A stretch of DNA of 64,000 nucleotides from Streptomyces sp. WMMC500 (GCF_027497195.1 NZ_CP114905.1:1550001-1614000), one strand, 5' to 3'. Positions 23,169-31,984 are shown, numbered from the stretch's first letter. Notes: generated from the letters alone by a model not told the origin. Numbers and translations are program-made.

Positions 23169-24482
23169 TCAGCCGCCGTCCGTTCCGGCGTCGGCGGCGT
23201 GCAGGGCCCGTTCGAGGACCGCCGCCCCCTCCTCCGCTTCCGCGACGGTCAGGGACAGGGGCGGCGCGATGCGCAGCGTCTCGCCGAACTTGCCGCGGCC
23301 GACGAGCAGTCCGCCGGCGCGGGCGTGCTCCAGCACCGCCGCGGCGTGCCCCGGGGTCGCCAGCTCGATGCCGATCATCAGGCCCCGGCCGCGTACCTCG
23401 CGGACCGAGGCAAGGCCCGCCGTGGCGGCCCGCAGCCGCTCGATGAGCAGCCCGCCGACGCGGCGGGCGTTGCCCTGGAGGTCGTGCTCCAGGACGTAGC
23501 CGAGGTTGGCCAGGCCCGCGGCCATGGTGACCGGGCTGCCGCCGAACGTGGACAGGGAGTTGGCGTCCAGGCAGTTCATGATCTCGGCGCGGGCTACGAC
23601 GCCGCCGATGGAGGCGCCGTTGCCGATTCCCTTGGCGAAGGTGAGCATGTCCGGCGGGCCGTTGCCCGCGTGCGCCTGCCAGCCCCAGAAGTGGTCGCCG
23701 GTACGGCCCCAGCCGGACTGCACCTCGTCGGTGATCCACAGGATGCCCTCCTCGGCGAGCACCTCGCGGAAGGCGGCGTACAGGCCGTCTGGCGGGGACG
23801 TGAAGCCGCCGACGCCCTGGACGGGCTCGGCGATGAGGGCGGCGACGCCGCGGGTCTGGGACAGCATGTCGCGCAGGTCGGCGACGCAGGCGTCGATGAA
23901 CGCGGCGTCGTCGAGGTGCGCGAAGGGGCCGCTGCCGCGGATGCCGCCGTGGACGTAGAGGGTCTGCAGCGGGGAGAGGCTGGTGGGCGACCAGGCGCGG
24001 TTGCCGGTGATGCCGACCGCGGTGAAGGAGCGGCCGTGGTAGCTGTTGCGCATGGCCAGCACCTGGTTCGAGCCGCGGTACGTGCTCGCCAGCAGCAGCG
24101 CGGTGTCGTTGGCCTCGGTGCCGGAGGAGGTGAAGAACACCCGCGCGTCGGGGATGCCGGACACCTGCGCGATGCGCTCGGCCAGCTCCACCATGGGGCG
24201 GTTGAGGTAGAGGGTGGAGGTGTGCAGGATGCGGCCGGCCTGCTCGGCGACCGCCTTGGTGACCTCCGGGAGGGCGTGGGCGGTCATGGTGGTGAGGATG
24301 CCGCCGAAGAAGTCGAGGTAGCGGTTGCCCTCGGCGTCCCAGACGTGCCGGCCCTCGCCGTGGGTGATCTCGATGGGCTCGGCGTAGTAGAGCGCCATCC
24401 AGTCGGGCAGGACGGCCCGGTGCCGGGCGAGCAGGCCGCGGTGGACGCCGCCGCCCCCGCCCGCGTTGCTCCCGGCGCTCAC
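23169..24482 (-). CDS. Class III aminotransferase (beta-alanine/aspartate family)
   Basis: A 437-aa PLP enzyme. It has VWDAEGNRYLDFFGGI, FFTSSGTEANDTALLLA (phosphate cup), YHGRSF, ITDEVQSGWGRTG and the Schiff-base lysine in MLTFAKGIGNG. It resembles AGXT2-like omega-aminotransferases. In the reductive pyrimidine pathway it would deaminate beta-alanine or beta-aminoisobutyrate released by the amidase encoded just upstream. The GTG start at 24482 overlaps that gene's stop by four bases (GTGA), so the two are coupled. The N-terminus contains a short glycine run. The exact amino donor cannot be read from the sequence. Confidence 0.92.
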   Translation of the reverse strand: MSAGSNAGGGGGVHRGLLARHRAVLPDWMALYYAEPIEITHGEGRHVWDAEGNRYLDFFGGILTTMTAHALPEVTKAVAEQAGRILHTSTLYLNRPMVELAERIAQVSGIPDARVFFTSSGTEANDTALLLASTYRGSNQVLAMRNSYHGRSFTAVGITGNRAWSPTSLSPLQTLYVHGGIRGSGPFAHLDDAAFIDACVADLRDMLSQTRGVAALIAEPVQGVGGFTSPPDGLYAAFREVLAEEGILWITDEVQSGWGRTGDHFWGWQAHAGNGPPDMLTFAKGIGNGASIGGVVARAEIMNCLDANSLSTFGGSPVTMAAGLANLGYVLEHDLQGNARRVGGLLIERLRAATAGLASVREVRGRGLMIGIELATPGHAAAVLEHARAGGLLVGRGKFGETLRIAPPLSLTVAEAEEGAAVLERALHAADAGTDGG

Positions 24483-25321
24483 GGCTTCACCAGGTCCTCG
24501 TACGCGTCCGGGCGGCGGTCCCGGTAGAACGCCCACTGCTGCCGGACCTCCTCGATCATGCCGAAGTCGAGGTCGCGCACCACCAGTTCCTCCTCCTTGT
24601 CGCTCGCGACGTCGCCGACGAACTGGCCGCGCGGGTCGACGAAGTAGCTCGTGCCGTAGAAGTCGTTGTCGCCGTACTCCTCGACGCCGACGCGGTTGAT
24701 GGCGGCGATGAAGTACTCGTTGGCGACGGCCGCGGCGGGCTGCTCCAGTTGCCACAGGTACGCCGACAGGCCGCGAGAGGTGGCCGACGGGTTGTAGACG
24801 AGCTGCGCGCCGCCGAGGCCGAGGGCGCGCCAGCCCTCGGGGAAGTGCCGGTCGTAGCAGATGTAGACGCCGACCCTGCCGACGGCGGTGTCGAAGACCG
24901 GCCAGCCGAGGTTGCCCGGCTTGAAGTAGTACTTCTCCCAGAAGCCCTTGACCTGCGGGATGTGGTGCTTGCGGTACTTGCCGAGCACCGTCCCGTCCGG
25001 GTCGATGACGACCGCGGTGTTGTAGTAGAAGCCCGACTGCTCGACCTCGAAGACGGGGACGACGACGACCATCCCGGTCTCGCGGGCGAGGGCCTGCATC
25101 CGCACGACGGTGGGCCCGTCCGGCACGGGCTCGGCCCAGCGGTAGTGCTCGGGCTCCTGCACCTGGCAGAAGTAGGGGGCGTTGAAGACCTCCTGGAAGC
25201 CGATGATCGCCGCGCCCTGGGCGGCGGCGGCTCTCGCGTGCTCCTCGTGCTTCGCGATCATCGACTCGGTGTCGCCGGTCCACGTCGCCTGGACGAGTGC
25301 GGCGCGTACAACGTTGGCCAT
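24479..25321 (-). CDS. Nitrilase-superfamily amidohydrolase, beta-ureidopropionase-like
   Basis: A 280-aa carbon-nitrogen hydrolase with the catalytic triad visible: Glu in GFQEVFNAPYF, Lys in YRKHHIPQVKGFWEKYYF and Cys in VYICYDRHFPEGWRALGL. The sequence around the Lys is that of N-carbamoyl-beta-alanine amidohydrolases. It would cleave N-carbamoyl-beta-alanine into beta-alanine, CO2 and ammonia, following the dihydropyrimidinase encoded 10 kb away. It is first in a coupled pair with the aminotransferase. The start is ATG at 25321; a TCTAC-N4-GTAGA dyad is 30 bases upstream. Confidence 0.92.
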   Translation of the reverse strand: MANVVRAALVQATWTGDTESMIAKHEEHARAAAAQGAAIIGFQEVFNAPYFCQVQEPEHYRWAEPVPDGPTVVRMQALARETGMVVVVPVFEVEQSGFYYNTAVVIDPDGTVLGKYRKHHIPQVKGFWEKYYFKPGNLGWPVFDTAVGRVGVYICYDRHFPEGWRALGLGGAQLVYNPSATSRGLSAYLWQLEQPAAAVANEYFIAAINRVGVEEYGDNDFYGTSYFVDPRGQFVGDVASDKEEELVVRDLDFGMIEEVRQQWAFYRDRRPDAYEDLVKP

Positions 25322-25350
25322 GGCTGCTCCTCGGACGGGACGCCGGAGGC

Positions 25351-25364
25351 TCTACGCACGTAGA
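25351..25364. promoter_or_regulatory. Operator TCTAC-N4-GTAGA before amidase-aminotransferase operon
   Basis: TCTACGCACGTAGA is the second copy of the dyad seen at 14716-14729 before the dihydropyrimidinase operon. It is flanked by GC on the left and AGC on the right, which extends the symmetry slightly. The location immediately upstream of the first gene favours repression or activation by one common regulator. Confidence 0.65.
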
Positions 25365-25451
25365 AGCCGGGGCGGATCTCTGAACGTAAGTCGCCGCGGG
25401 AGCGCTGGCAAGAGCGGCGCACCGAACGGCGGCGGGCCGGGACGGCGGGGG

Positions 25452-26972
25452 TCAGGCGGAGTCGGGCGCGCCGGGCAGGCCGGCGGAGCGCAGCGCGTGG
25501 GCGAGCCGGCGGTGCCGCTGGGCGGGCCCGCGGCGGGCGGCGCGCAGCAACTGCGGCACGAGCCGGCCGGGGTCGGCGCCGGCCAGTTCGACGGCCTCGT
25601 CGCTGCCGCGGGTGGCGGCGAAGGCGTCGAGCAGTTCCTCCGACTCCCGGTCGCGGCCGGCGCGGTGGAGGGCGGAGAGGATCGCGGCGAGTTCGGGTAC
25701 GGGCCGGGCGGCGGCGTGCCGGACGAGCTGGAGCGCCTCGCGCGTACGGCCGGCGGCGGCGAACGCGTCCGCGGCTCCGGTCAGCCGCTCGGGGGGCAGC
25801 GCGGCGGCCTCCCACAGGAGGGTCGCCACCTCGGCGGTTCCGACGGTGCGCTCCAGTTCGGCGACGAGGTCGGGCAGCGCCTCGGGCGGGCCCGCCGCGG
25901 CGGTGCTCAGCCGGGCGTACGCCTCACCGGTACGGCCCGCGTCACGCAGGGCGGCCACGGTGGCGGCGGTCTCGCCGGCGAGCCGTCGCCCGGCGGCTCG
26001 CCGGGCGGCCGCACGGTCGGCTTCCGCCGCGTCCTTTCGCCGCCGCCCGCCGCCCCCGCGCCCGCCCCCGGCCCCGGCCCCGGCGAACCGGGCGCCACGG
26101 GGCGGCGGTACGGAAGGCACGGGGGTGGCACCGCCGGCGGACTCGGGGATACCGGCCGCGGGCGGGGCACCCGCCCCCGCGGCATCGGAGCCCGGGAAGC
26201 GGGCGCCGCGGGGCGGGGGCGGCACCGCCTCGCCGGCTTCGGCCCCGGACCGCCCGGCGCCGCCGGAGCCCGGCGCAGGACCGGCACCGGCCGCACCCGC
26301 GGCACGCTCCGCACCGCTCCCGGCGGCGCCCGGCGGCACGCCCTCGTACGCACCGCCCACTGCGGGCAGCACCGGCGGCGGCGCCGGCGCGGCTCCCGCG
26401 AACCGGGCGCCCCGGAGTGCCGCCGGGGGCGGTGCTGCGGGCTCCCGTCCCGCCGCCTGCCGGTCCAGCGCCTCGATCCGGCCGCGCAGCTCCGCGCAGC
26501 GGGCGGACGCGCGGGTGGCGTCGTCGCGCACCCAGGCGAGTTCGTCCTCCAGTTGCTGCGCCGTCCAGGGGTCCGGCTCCACCGCCAGGCGGGCGCGCAG
26601 CCGCTCGGCGCCGTCCTCCGCCGCGCGGTGCTCCGTGAGCCGGGCGCGGAGCACCGCGGTCAGGGCGGCGCGGTCGGGGCGGCGGGCGTCGTAGGCGGCG
26701 ACGGCCGCGCGGTGCAGGTCGCGGGCGCGCGGCAGCGCCGCGCCCGCCGCCCGCCGGTCGCCGTGCTCGGCCAGGTCGTGCAGCAGTGATCCGACGACGT
26801 CCCACGGGGGCAGCACGGAGCCGTCCAGACAGGCGCGCAGCCCGTCCGGATCGCCGCGGCGAAAGACTCCGTACCAGCCGGTCTCTTCGTCCAGCCATCC
26901 CGTGATCTGCCGTAAGAATCGTGCCAGTTCCGCCATTTCCGGCGGCAGTGCTTGTTCCGCCACGGCGGGCAT
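25452..26972 (-). CDS. Large hypothetical protein with Ala/Gly/Pro linker and helical ends
   Basis: A 506-aa product with no enzymatic motif I recognise. The N-terminal helical part includes LARFLRQITGWLDEETGWYG and ends near residue 110. A stretch of heptad-like helix follows (AEDGAERLRARLAVEPD to CAELRGRIEAL). A low-complexity linker (about 180-330) contains the element RGARF three times. The C-terminal 170 residues are repeated Ala/Leu-rich helices reminiscent of TPR/PPR arrays (e.g. DAFAAAGRTREALQLVRHAA). Similar actinobacterial proteins are often given misleading viral tegument names. The ATG at 26972 is chosen; 26936 is possible, and the frame stays open to 27077. It diverges from the TM protein gene. 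Confidence 0.75.
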   Translation of the reverse strand: MPAVAEQALPPEMAELARFLRQITGWLDEETGWYGVFRRGDPDGLRACLDGSVLPPWDVVGSLLHDLAEHGDRRAAGAALPRARDLHRAAVAAYDARRPDRAALTAVLRARLTEHRAAEDGAERLRARLAVEPDPWTAQQLEDELAWVRDDATRASARCAELRGRIEALDRQAAGREPAAPPPAALRGARFAGAAPAPPPVLPAVGGAYEGVPPGAAGSGAERAAGAAGAGPAPGSGGAGRSGAEAGEAVPPPPRGARFPGSDAAGAGAPPAAGIPESAGGATPVPSVPPPRGARFAGAGAGGGRGGGGRRRKDAAEADRAAARRAAGRRLAGETAATVAALRDAGRTGEAYARLSTAAAGPPEALPDLVAELERTVGTAEVATLLWEAAALPPERLTGAADAFAAAGRTREALQLVRHAAARPVPELAAILSALHRAGRDRESEELLDAFAATRGSDEAVELAGADPGRLVPQLLRAARRGPAQRHRRLAHALRSAGLPGAPDSA

Positions 26973-27085
26973 TCGACACCCGGCTTGTTTCGTCCGCGCT
27001 ACGGGGACTTTGCGGTCGCGGTAACCGGAACGCGAGGGACGGCGGCCTCGAACAACGATACGGACGACCGCTAGCATGCCCCGTC

Positions 27086-27829
27086 ATGAGCGAACCCATC
27101 CTCGTCCTCGTCTCGGCCGCCGCCGGCCTCGTGGTCGGCGCCGCACTCGGGTGGTACGCGCGCGGCGCCCTCGGCGGGCGCCGCCACCGGCGCCGGGAGC
27201 GCTTCTTCGGGCTGCCGCGCAACTCGGAGGCCCTCGTGGTGGTGAACCGGGACGCCGGCGGCGGGGACTGGAGCGTGGCCAAGCACGACGCGCTCGCCCT
27301 GCTGGAGCTGTCCGCGGTGATCAAGTCCTGCGGGGCGCACGCGCAGGTCGTCGCCCAGGACACCGCGCAGCAGGCGTTCGGCGACCGCACCGAGTTCTGC
27401 GTGGGCACCCCGATATCCAACCGCCGGATGGCCGCGCACATGCAGTCGCTGCTGCCGGGCGTACGGATCAACACCGACCCCGAGCCGGGCCCCGACCGCG
27501 GCGCGTTCGCCGTGGGCACCGAGCGCTACCGGCTGGAGAACGGGGTCAGCGAGCACGTACTCCTCGCCCGGCTGGTCGCCGGGCAGGAGGCCCGGCCGGT
27601 GTTCCTCTCCTGCGGCCAGCGCTCGATCACCAACCAGGCGGCGATGCGCTACCTGGTGAAGAACGAGAGCAGGCTGAACCGGAAGTACGGCAGCAGTTCC
27701 TTCGTCCTGCTGCTCAAGGTCGTCAACTCGCAGTCGTACGGACCCGATGTGGTGGAACTCGTCGGGGACGTGACCAAGCAGGCGCAGACGACACTCGCCC
27801 CGCCGGCGGGGAAGCACGGCAAGTCGTGA
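27086..27829 (+). CDS. Membrane-anchored conserved hypothetical protein
   Basis: A 247-aa product with one N-terminal transmembrane segment (ILVLVSAAAGLVVGAALGWYA), a basic stop-transfer (GGRRHRRRERF), and a cytoplasmic domain with well-spread conserved-looking residues (FCVGTPISNRRMAAHMQSLL, then FLSCGQRSITNQAAMRYLV). I do not know its function. The domain looks like a nucleotide- or ligand-handling alpha/beta fold, but no catalytic motif is visible. The start is ATG at 27086, directly before the hydrophobic segment. It is transcribed away from the large linker protein. Confidence 0.8.
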   Translation: MSEPILVLVSAAAGLVVGAALGWYARGALGGRRHRRRERFFGLPRNSEALVVVNRDAGGGDWSVAKHDALALLELSAVIKSCGAHAQVVAQDTAQQAFGDRTEFCVGTPISNRRMAAHMQSLLPGVRINTDPEPGPDRGAFAVGTERYRLENGVSEHVLLARLVAGQEARPVFLSCGQRSITNQAAMRYLVKNESRLNRKYGSSSFVLLLKVVNSQSYGPDVVELVGDVTKQAQTTLAPPAGKHGKS

Positions 27830-27907
27830 CCGCGCCCGCATGGCCATCGCGCCCACCCGGCGCGGCCCGGACGCACCCCCGGAGGGCACCGTGACGGCGG
27901 TGCCGAC

Positions 27908-27938
27908 CTAGGTACGCATTCGCTCCCTGAGTACCTAG
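27908..27938. promoter_or_regulatory. Inverted repeat CTAGGTAC-N15-GTACCTAG
   Basis: Two perfect 8-base arms lie 36 bases before the GntR-family gene. The right arm runs into TAGCCT, which may be a -10 box, so a bound regulator would cover the promoter. Autoregulation by the downstream GntR/UTRA protein is the simplest reading. Confidence 0.6.
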
Positions 27939-27973
27939 CCTGTCGGGCGAGTTGTGGGAGAGGAGCCTCCGGT

Positions 27974-28720
27974 ATGGGCGACGCCAGGCCGGTGTACCAG
28001 CGCATCGCCGACGATCTGCGCGAGCGGATCGACGGCGGCGAGCTGTCTGTGGGGGCGCAGATCCCGTCGCGCTCCCAGCTCAAGCGCGCGTACGCGGCGA
28101 GCGACCAGACCGTGGACCGTGCCGTGCGGGTGCTGAAGGCCGCGGGCTACGCCCAGGGGCAGTTCGGCCGCGGCGTGTTCGTCGCCGACCGCACCCCCGT
28201 GGGCAGCCTGCTGCGCAGCACCGGCGCGGTCGACTCCCCCTTCGCCGCCCGGCTGGTGCCCGACGGCGTGGCGCTGGCGTGGGAGGCGGTCTCCGCGCCC
28301 GTGCCCGCGCCGCGGGAGGTGGCGGGGCGGCTCGGGATCCCGGCGGGCGACCGGGTGATGTGCACGCAGTACGAGTATCTGGCCGACCGCAAACCGGTGC
28401 AGTTGGCCGTGAGCTGGGAGCCGCTGGCGCTCACCGACGGCACGGACGTCGTCTTTCCCGAGCGCGGCCCCTACGCCCGGCGCGGCGTGCGCGGCCGGTT
28501 CGCGGCGATCGGGATCCGGGTGGTACGGGCCGCGGAGCTGGTCGGCTCGCGGTCGGCGACGACGGCGGAGGCCGAGGCGCTGGGCTGCGCGCCCGGGCAG
28601 TGCGTGACGACGGTCGAGCGCACGCACTACGACGAGCACGGCCGGGCGGTGGAGACCTCCGAGGCGGTGGTACGGGCCGACCGCTGGCGGCTGGAGTACG
28701 ACATCGCCTTCACGGGCTGA
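27974..28720 (+). CDS. GntR-family regulator with UTRA domain
   Basis: A 248-aa regulator. The winged helix (residues about 7-72) has YQRIADDLRERIDGGELSVG and PSRSQLKRAYAASDQTVDRAVRVLKAAGY. The UTRA effector domain follows from about 85 to the end (VMCTQYEYLADRKPVQLAVSW, then CVTTVERTHYDEHGRAVETSE). The effector is unknown, and no transport or catabolic genes adjoin it. A good ribosome binding site (GGAGAGGAG) precedes the ATG. A perfect 8-base inverted repeat lies just upstream. It converges with the next gene; both stops fall within a shared hairpin. Confidence 0.9.
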   Translation: MGDARPVYQRIADDLRERIDGGELSVGAQIPSRSQLKRAYAASDQTVDRAVRVLKAAGYAQGQFGRGVFVADRTPVGSLLRSTGAVDSPFAARLVPDGVALAWEAVSAPVPAPREVAGRLGIPAGDRVMCTQYEYLADRKPVQLAVSWEPLALTDGTDVVFPERGPYARRGVRGRFAAIGIRVVRAAELVGSRSATTAEAEALGCAPGQCVTTVERTHYDEHGRAVETSEAVVRADRWRLEYDIAFTG

Positions 28721-28745
28721 CGTCCGCCGCGGCGGCCGTCAGCCC
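28714..28745. terminator. Bidirectional terminator between GntR and DUF6278-like genes
   Basis: GGGCTGACG - 14 bases, themselves self-complementary - CGTCAGCCC. The arms overlap the stop codons of both convergent genes. Confidence 0.65.
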
Positions 28746-29185
28746 TCCGCGACCTCGCCGTACATCTGGGACAGCTCCGGCGCCCCGTTCGCCGCCCACT
28801 CCGCACCGATCTCCAGCACGTCCATCTCCCGCCCCGAAGACAGCCGCACCACCGGCGCGCCGTCCTCCGGGTCGAGCGCCCACTGGGCGCCCGGGACCGT
28901 CCGCACGATCACCGTGCCCAGGTACAGTCCCGCGTCGCTGCCCAGCCAGGGCGTGACCTCCGGGTCGTCGCGCCAGCCCGGCAGCAGTTGGTCCAGCTCC
29001 TCCAGCGACCGCGGGGTGTCGTCCAGCTCGACGCCCGCCGACTCCGCCTGGACCCGCAGCAGTTCGCACTCGCTGAGCAGTTCGGTGACGCCCTCCTGGT
29101 CGACCGGCGTGTCCACGTGCGACGTCCGCTGCTCACGCCCGGAGCCGTGCCGCCTGCGCCAGTTGTCGAGGAAGGAGATGTTCAT
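28739..29185 (-). CDS. Conserved small hypothetical protein (DUF6278-like)
   Basis: A 148-aa acidic soluble protein beginning MNISFLDNWRRRHG and containing LLSECELLRVQAE, LEELDQLLPGWRDDPEV and YLGTVIVRTVPGAQWAL. From memory it resembles the actinobacterial DUF6278 family; I cannot confirm that here and know no function. It has a normal start and codon usage. It converges with the GntR gene and is separated from the next gene by about 140 bases without features. Confidence 0.75.
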   Translation of the reverse strand: MNISFLDNWRRRHGSGREQRTSHVDTPVDQEGVTELLSECELLRVQAESAGVELDDTPRSLEELDQLLPGWRDDPEVTPWLGSDAGLYLGTVIVRTVPGAQWALDPEDGAPVVRLSSGREMDVLEIGAEWAANGAPELSQMYGEVAEG

Positions 29186-29326
29186 GCCCCCACCCTCGCA
29201 TCCGGGCAGGCGGCAGCACCACAGGCGCGCGGATCCGATTCGCTCACCAGGTGTTTTCCGGAAGGCCGTCTTGACCGTTCACCCGCGCCTCTCTAGCTTC
29301 ATTGCGCCCCCCTGAGATAACTGGTC

Positions 29327-31183
29327 ATGTCGAGACGCCGAACCGGGACCCGGAGGGCCGCCTTGCGGATTCGCCTCGTCACCACCGCCACCCTGCTCGC
29401 ACTCGCCGCCACCGCCGTGCCGGTGGCCGCCCAGACCGCCGAACGGCCCGGCGGGCCTCGGCCGTTGGCCGAACTGTTCGACAACACCGCCGTCAGCGAC
29501 GACGCCGACCCCGGCGCCGCGGACTTCGACGGCGCCGGCAGCTCCTTCTCCGCCCGGGACCTGGCCGCCGCCGGCTGGACGCCCGGGCGCACCCTGGACA
29601 TCGACGCCGCCGGGCTGCGGCTGCCGCGCTACGGCGGCGGCGCGCCCGACAACGTCGTCGCCGACGGCCAGTCCGTCGCGCTGCGCGGCAAGGGCGGCCC
29701 GGCGGCGTCGGTGTCCCTGCTCGTCGCCGGCTCCTCCCCCGGCGCTCCGGGCGCCGGCGTCTCCGGCACCGGCTCCGTCCGGTACGCGGACGGCAGCTCC
29801 AGTCCGTACCGCCTGACCGCGCCGGACTGGCGCTCCGGGCCGCTCACCACCAAGGCGCTGGCCCTGCCGCGACGGGGCACTCCCGAGGGGCCGCTGGCCG
29901 AGCCCACCCGGCTGTACGCCGTGTCCGTGCCGGTCACCCGCGGCAAGCGGATCGCCTCGCTCACCCTGCCCGACGACCCGGGCCCCGCGGCCGATCTGCA
30001 CGTCTTCGCCGTCTCCGTACGCCCCGAGGCCACCGGCTGGACCGGGAGCTGGGCGGCGAGCACCTCCGGCTACACCGCCGTGGGGCCGTGGACCGACCGG
30101 ACCCTGCGGCTCGTGGTGCACGCCGGCGCGGGCGGCGACCTCACCCGCGTGCGGCTGGCCAACACCTTCGCCGCGGCACCGGTGCGGATCGGGCACGTGA
30201 CCGTCGCCGTGCAGGGCGAGGGCGCCGCCACCGCCGGCCGGCCGGTGCCGCTGACGTTCGGCGGCCGGACCGGCACCGCGGTGGCCGCCGGTGCCGAGGC
30301 GGTCAGCGACCCGGCCCGCTTCACCGTGCCGCCCGGGTCGAACCTGCTGGTCAGCATCCATCTGCCGGAGACGGTCAGCGCCGCCCCGGTGCACGCCCTG
30401 GCCATGCAGACCTCGTACATCAGTGCCGAAGGCAGCGGCAACCGCGCCGGCGACGTGGGCGCCGGCGCCTTCACCGGCACCCTCGGCACCTGGCCGTTCC
30501 TCACCGGCATCGACGTGCGCGGCGGCCCCGGCTCCGTCGTCACGCTCGGCGACTCCATCACCGACGGGCACAGCTCCGGCACCGGGACGAACCAGCGCTG
30601 GCCCGACGTGCTCTCCGCCCGGCTGCGCGCGCAGGACGACGTGCCCCGCTACGGCGTACTCAACCAGGGCATCTCCGCGAACCGCATCGTCACCGACCGG
30701 TACAAGGGCGACGGCGTGAGCACCGACGTCGGCGGCGTCAGCGCCCAGCACCGGCTGGAGCGCGACGTGCTGGCGCAGACCTCGGCCCGTACCGTCGTGG
30801 TCTTCGAGGGCGTCAACGACGTGCGGGCGGGCACCGGCGCGGAGGAGGTGATCGCCGGGCTGCGCGCCATCTCCGACCGGGCGCGGGAGCGGGGGCTGCG
30901 GGTGGTGGCCGCCACCATCGCGCCGTGCGAGGGCTTCGGCGACTGCACCCCGGCCGTCGACGCGCGACGCACCGCGGTCAACGACTTCATCCGGGCCGAG
31001 GCGGGCGGGGCCGACGCCGCGTTCGACGCGATGCTCGACTTCGACGCCGTCCTGCGCGACCCGCAGCGCCCCCAGCGGCTGCTGCCGGCGTACGACAGCG
31101 GCGACCACCTCCACCCCGGGCCCGCGGGCCTGAAGGCGGCGGCCGACTCGATCGACCTGGGGCTGCTGGTGCCCCGCGGCTAG
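29327..31183 (+). CDS. Secreted SGNH/GDSL-family hydrolase
   Basis: A 618-aa exported esterase/lipase-type protein. The N-terminus is a basic region plus hydrophobic core (LVTTATLLALAATAVPVAA) ending in an AQA-like cleavage site; the doubled arginines could suit Tat export. Residues about 40-400 form a beta-rich N-terminal region. The SGNH domain follows: block I VVTLGDSITDG (nucleophile Ser), block III EGVNDVRAG and block V DHLHPGPAG with the Asp/His pair. It resembles the extracellular lipase group found in Streptomyces. The substrate is not predictable. The stop is three bases from the convergent exonuclease gene's stop. Confidence 0.9.
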   Translation: MSRRRTGTRRAALRIRLVTTATLLALAATAVPVAAQTAERPGGPRPLAELFDNTAVSDDADPGAADFDGAGSSFSARDLAAAGWTPGRTLDIDAAGLRLPRYGGGAPDNVVADGQSVALRGKGGPAASVSLLVAGSSPGAPGAGVSGTGSVRYADGSSSPYRLTAPDWRSGPLTTKALALPRRGTPEGPLAEPTRLYAVSVPVTRGKRIASLTLPDDPGPAADLHVFAVSVRPEATGWTGSWAASTSGYTAVGPWTDRTLRLVVHAGAGGDLTRVRLANTFAAAPVRIGHVTVAVQGEGAATAGRPVPLTFGGRTGTAVAAGAEAVSDPARFTVPPGSNLLVSIHLPETVSAAPVHALAMQTSYISAEGSGNRAGDVGAGAFTGTLGTWPFLTGIDVRGGPGSVVTLGDSITDGHSSGTGTNQRWPDVLSARLRAQDDVPRYGVLNQGISANRIVTDRYKGDGVSTDVGGVSAQHRLERDVLAQTSARTVVVFEGVNDVRAGTGAEEVIAGLRAISDRARERGLRVVAATIAPCEGFGDCTPAVDARRTAVNDFIRAEAGGADAAFDAMLDFDAVLRDPQRPQRLLPAYDSGDHLHPGPAGLKAAADSIDLGLLVPRG

Positions 31184-31186
31184 CGG

Positions 31187-31984
31187 CTACAGGTCGAGGT
31201 CGACGACGACGGGGGCGTGGTCGGACGGGTTCTTGTCCTTGCCCGGCCGCCGCGCCTCCCGGTCGACGTAGGAGTCGGTGACGGCGGCGGTGAACGGCGC
31301 GTTGGCGTAGACGTGGTCGATGCGCATGCCCTTGTTCTTCTGGAAGCCGAGCTGGCGGTAGTCCCAGAAGGTGAAGGGGATGTCGTACTTCAGCGCGCGC
31401 GGGTAGACCTCGCCGAGCCCGGCGGACTTCTGCAGCTCGACGACCGCCGCGCGCTCGGCCTCGCTGACGTGCGTGTGCCCGTCGAAGAGGGAGATGTCCC
31501 AGACGTCCTCGTCCTTGGGCGCCACGTTGTAGTCCCCGAGGAGGGCGTAGGGGCGCTCGCCGGGGGCCTCCTCCGCGGCCATCGCGCGCAGCGCCTCCAG
31601 CCAGCGCAGCTTGTACGCGTAGTGGTCGTGCCCGACCTCGCGGCCGTTCGGCACGTACAGCGACCAGACGCGCGCCGGGCCGCACGTCGCGCCGAGGGCG
31701 CGGGGCTCGGTGACGCCGTCGTACTGAGGCTGGTCCGGCAGGTCCACGGTGACGTCGGCGAGGCCGATCCTGGAGACGACCGCGACCCCGTTCCACCTGC
31801 CGTCGGCGCGGATCGCCGCCTCGTACCCCAGACCGTCCAGCGCGGCGCCCGGGAACGCCTCCTCGGTGCACTTCAGCTCCTGGAAACACACCACGTCGGG
31901 CGCGGTCTCCTCAAGCCACTGCAGGATGCGGGGCAGCCGCGGATTGATCCCGTTGACGTTCCACGTAGCGATGCGCACAGCCAT
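31187..31984 (-). CDS. xth: Exodeoxyribonuclease III
   Basis: A 265-aa AP endonuclease/3'-exonuclease of the EEP superfamily. It shows IATWNVNGINPRLP, CFQELKC (metal Glu), SLYVPNGREVG, LLGDYNVAP and KNPSDHAPVVVDLDL (catalytic Asp-His). It acts in base-excision repair after glycosylases. The length is normal. The start is ATG at 31984, and a gap of 78 bases separates it from the MBL gene upstream. Confidence 0.95.
   Translation of the reverse strand: MAVRIATWNVNGINPRLPRILQWLEETAPDVVCFQELKCTEEAFPGAALDGLGYEAAIRADGRWNGVAVVSRIGLADVTVDLPDQPQYDGVTEPRALGATCGPARVWSLYVPNGREVGHDHYAYKLRWLEALRAMAAEEAPGERPYALLGDYNVAPKDEDVWDISLFDGHTHVSEAERAAVVELQKSAGLGEVYPRALKYDIPFTFWDYRQLGFQKNKGMRIDHVYANAPFTAAVTDSYVDREARRPGKDKNPSDHAPVVVDLDL

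Noticed and set aside
23169..25283. Apparent fusion of aminotransferase with a 265-residue N-terminal extension
   Set aside because: The extension is the amidase gene read in the wrong frame. The aminotransferase begins at GTG 24482 overlapping the amidase stop.
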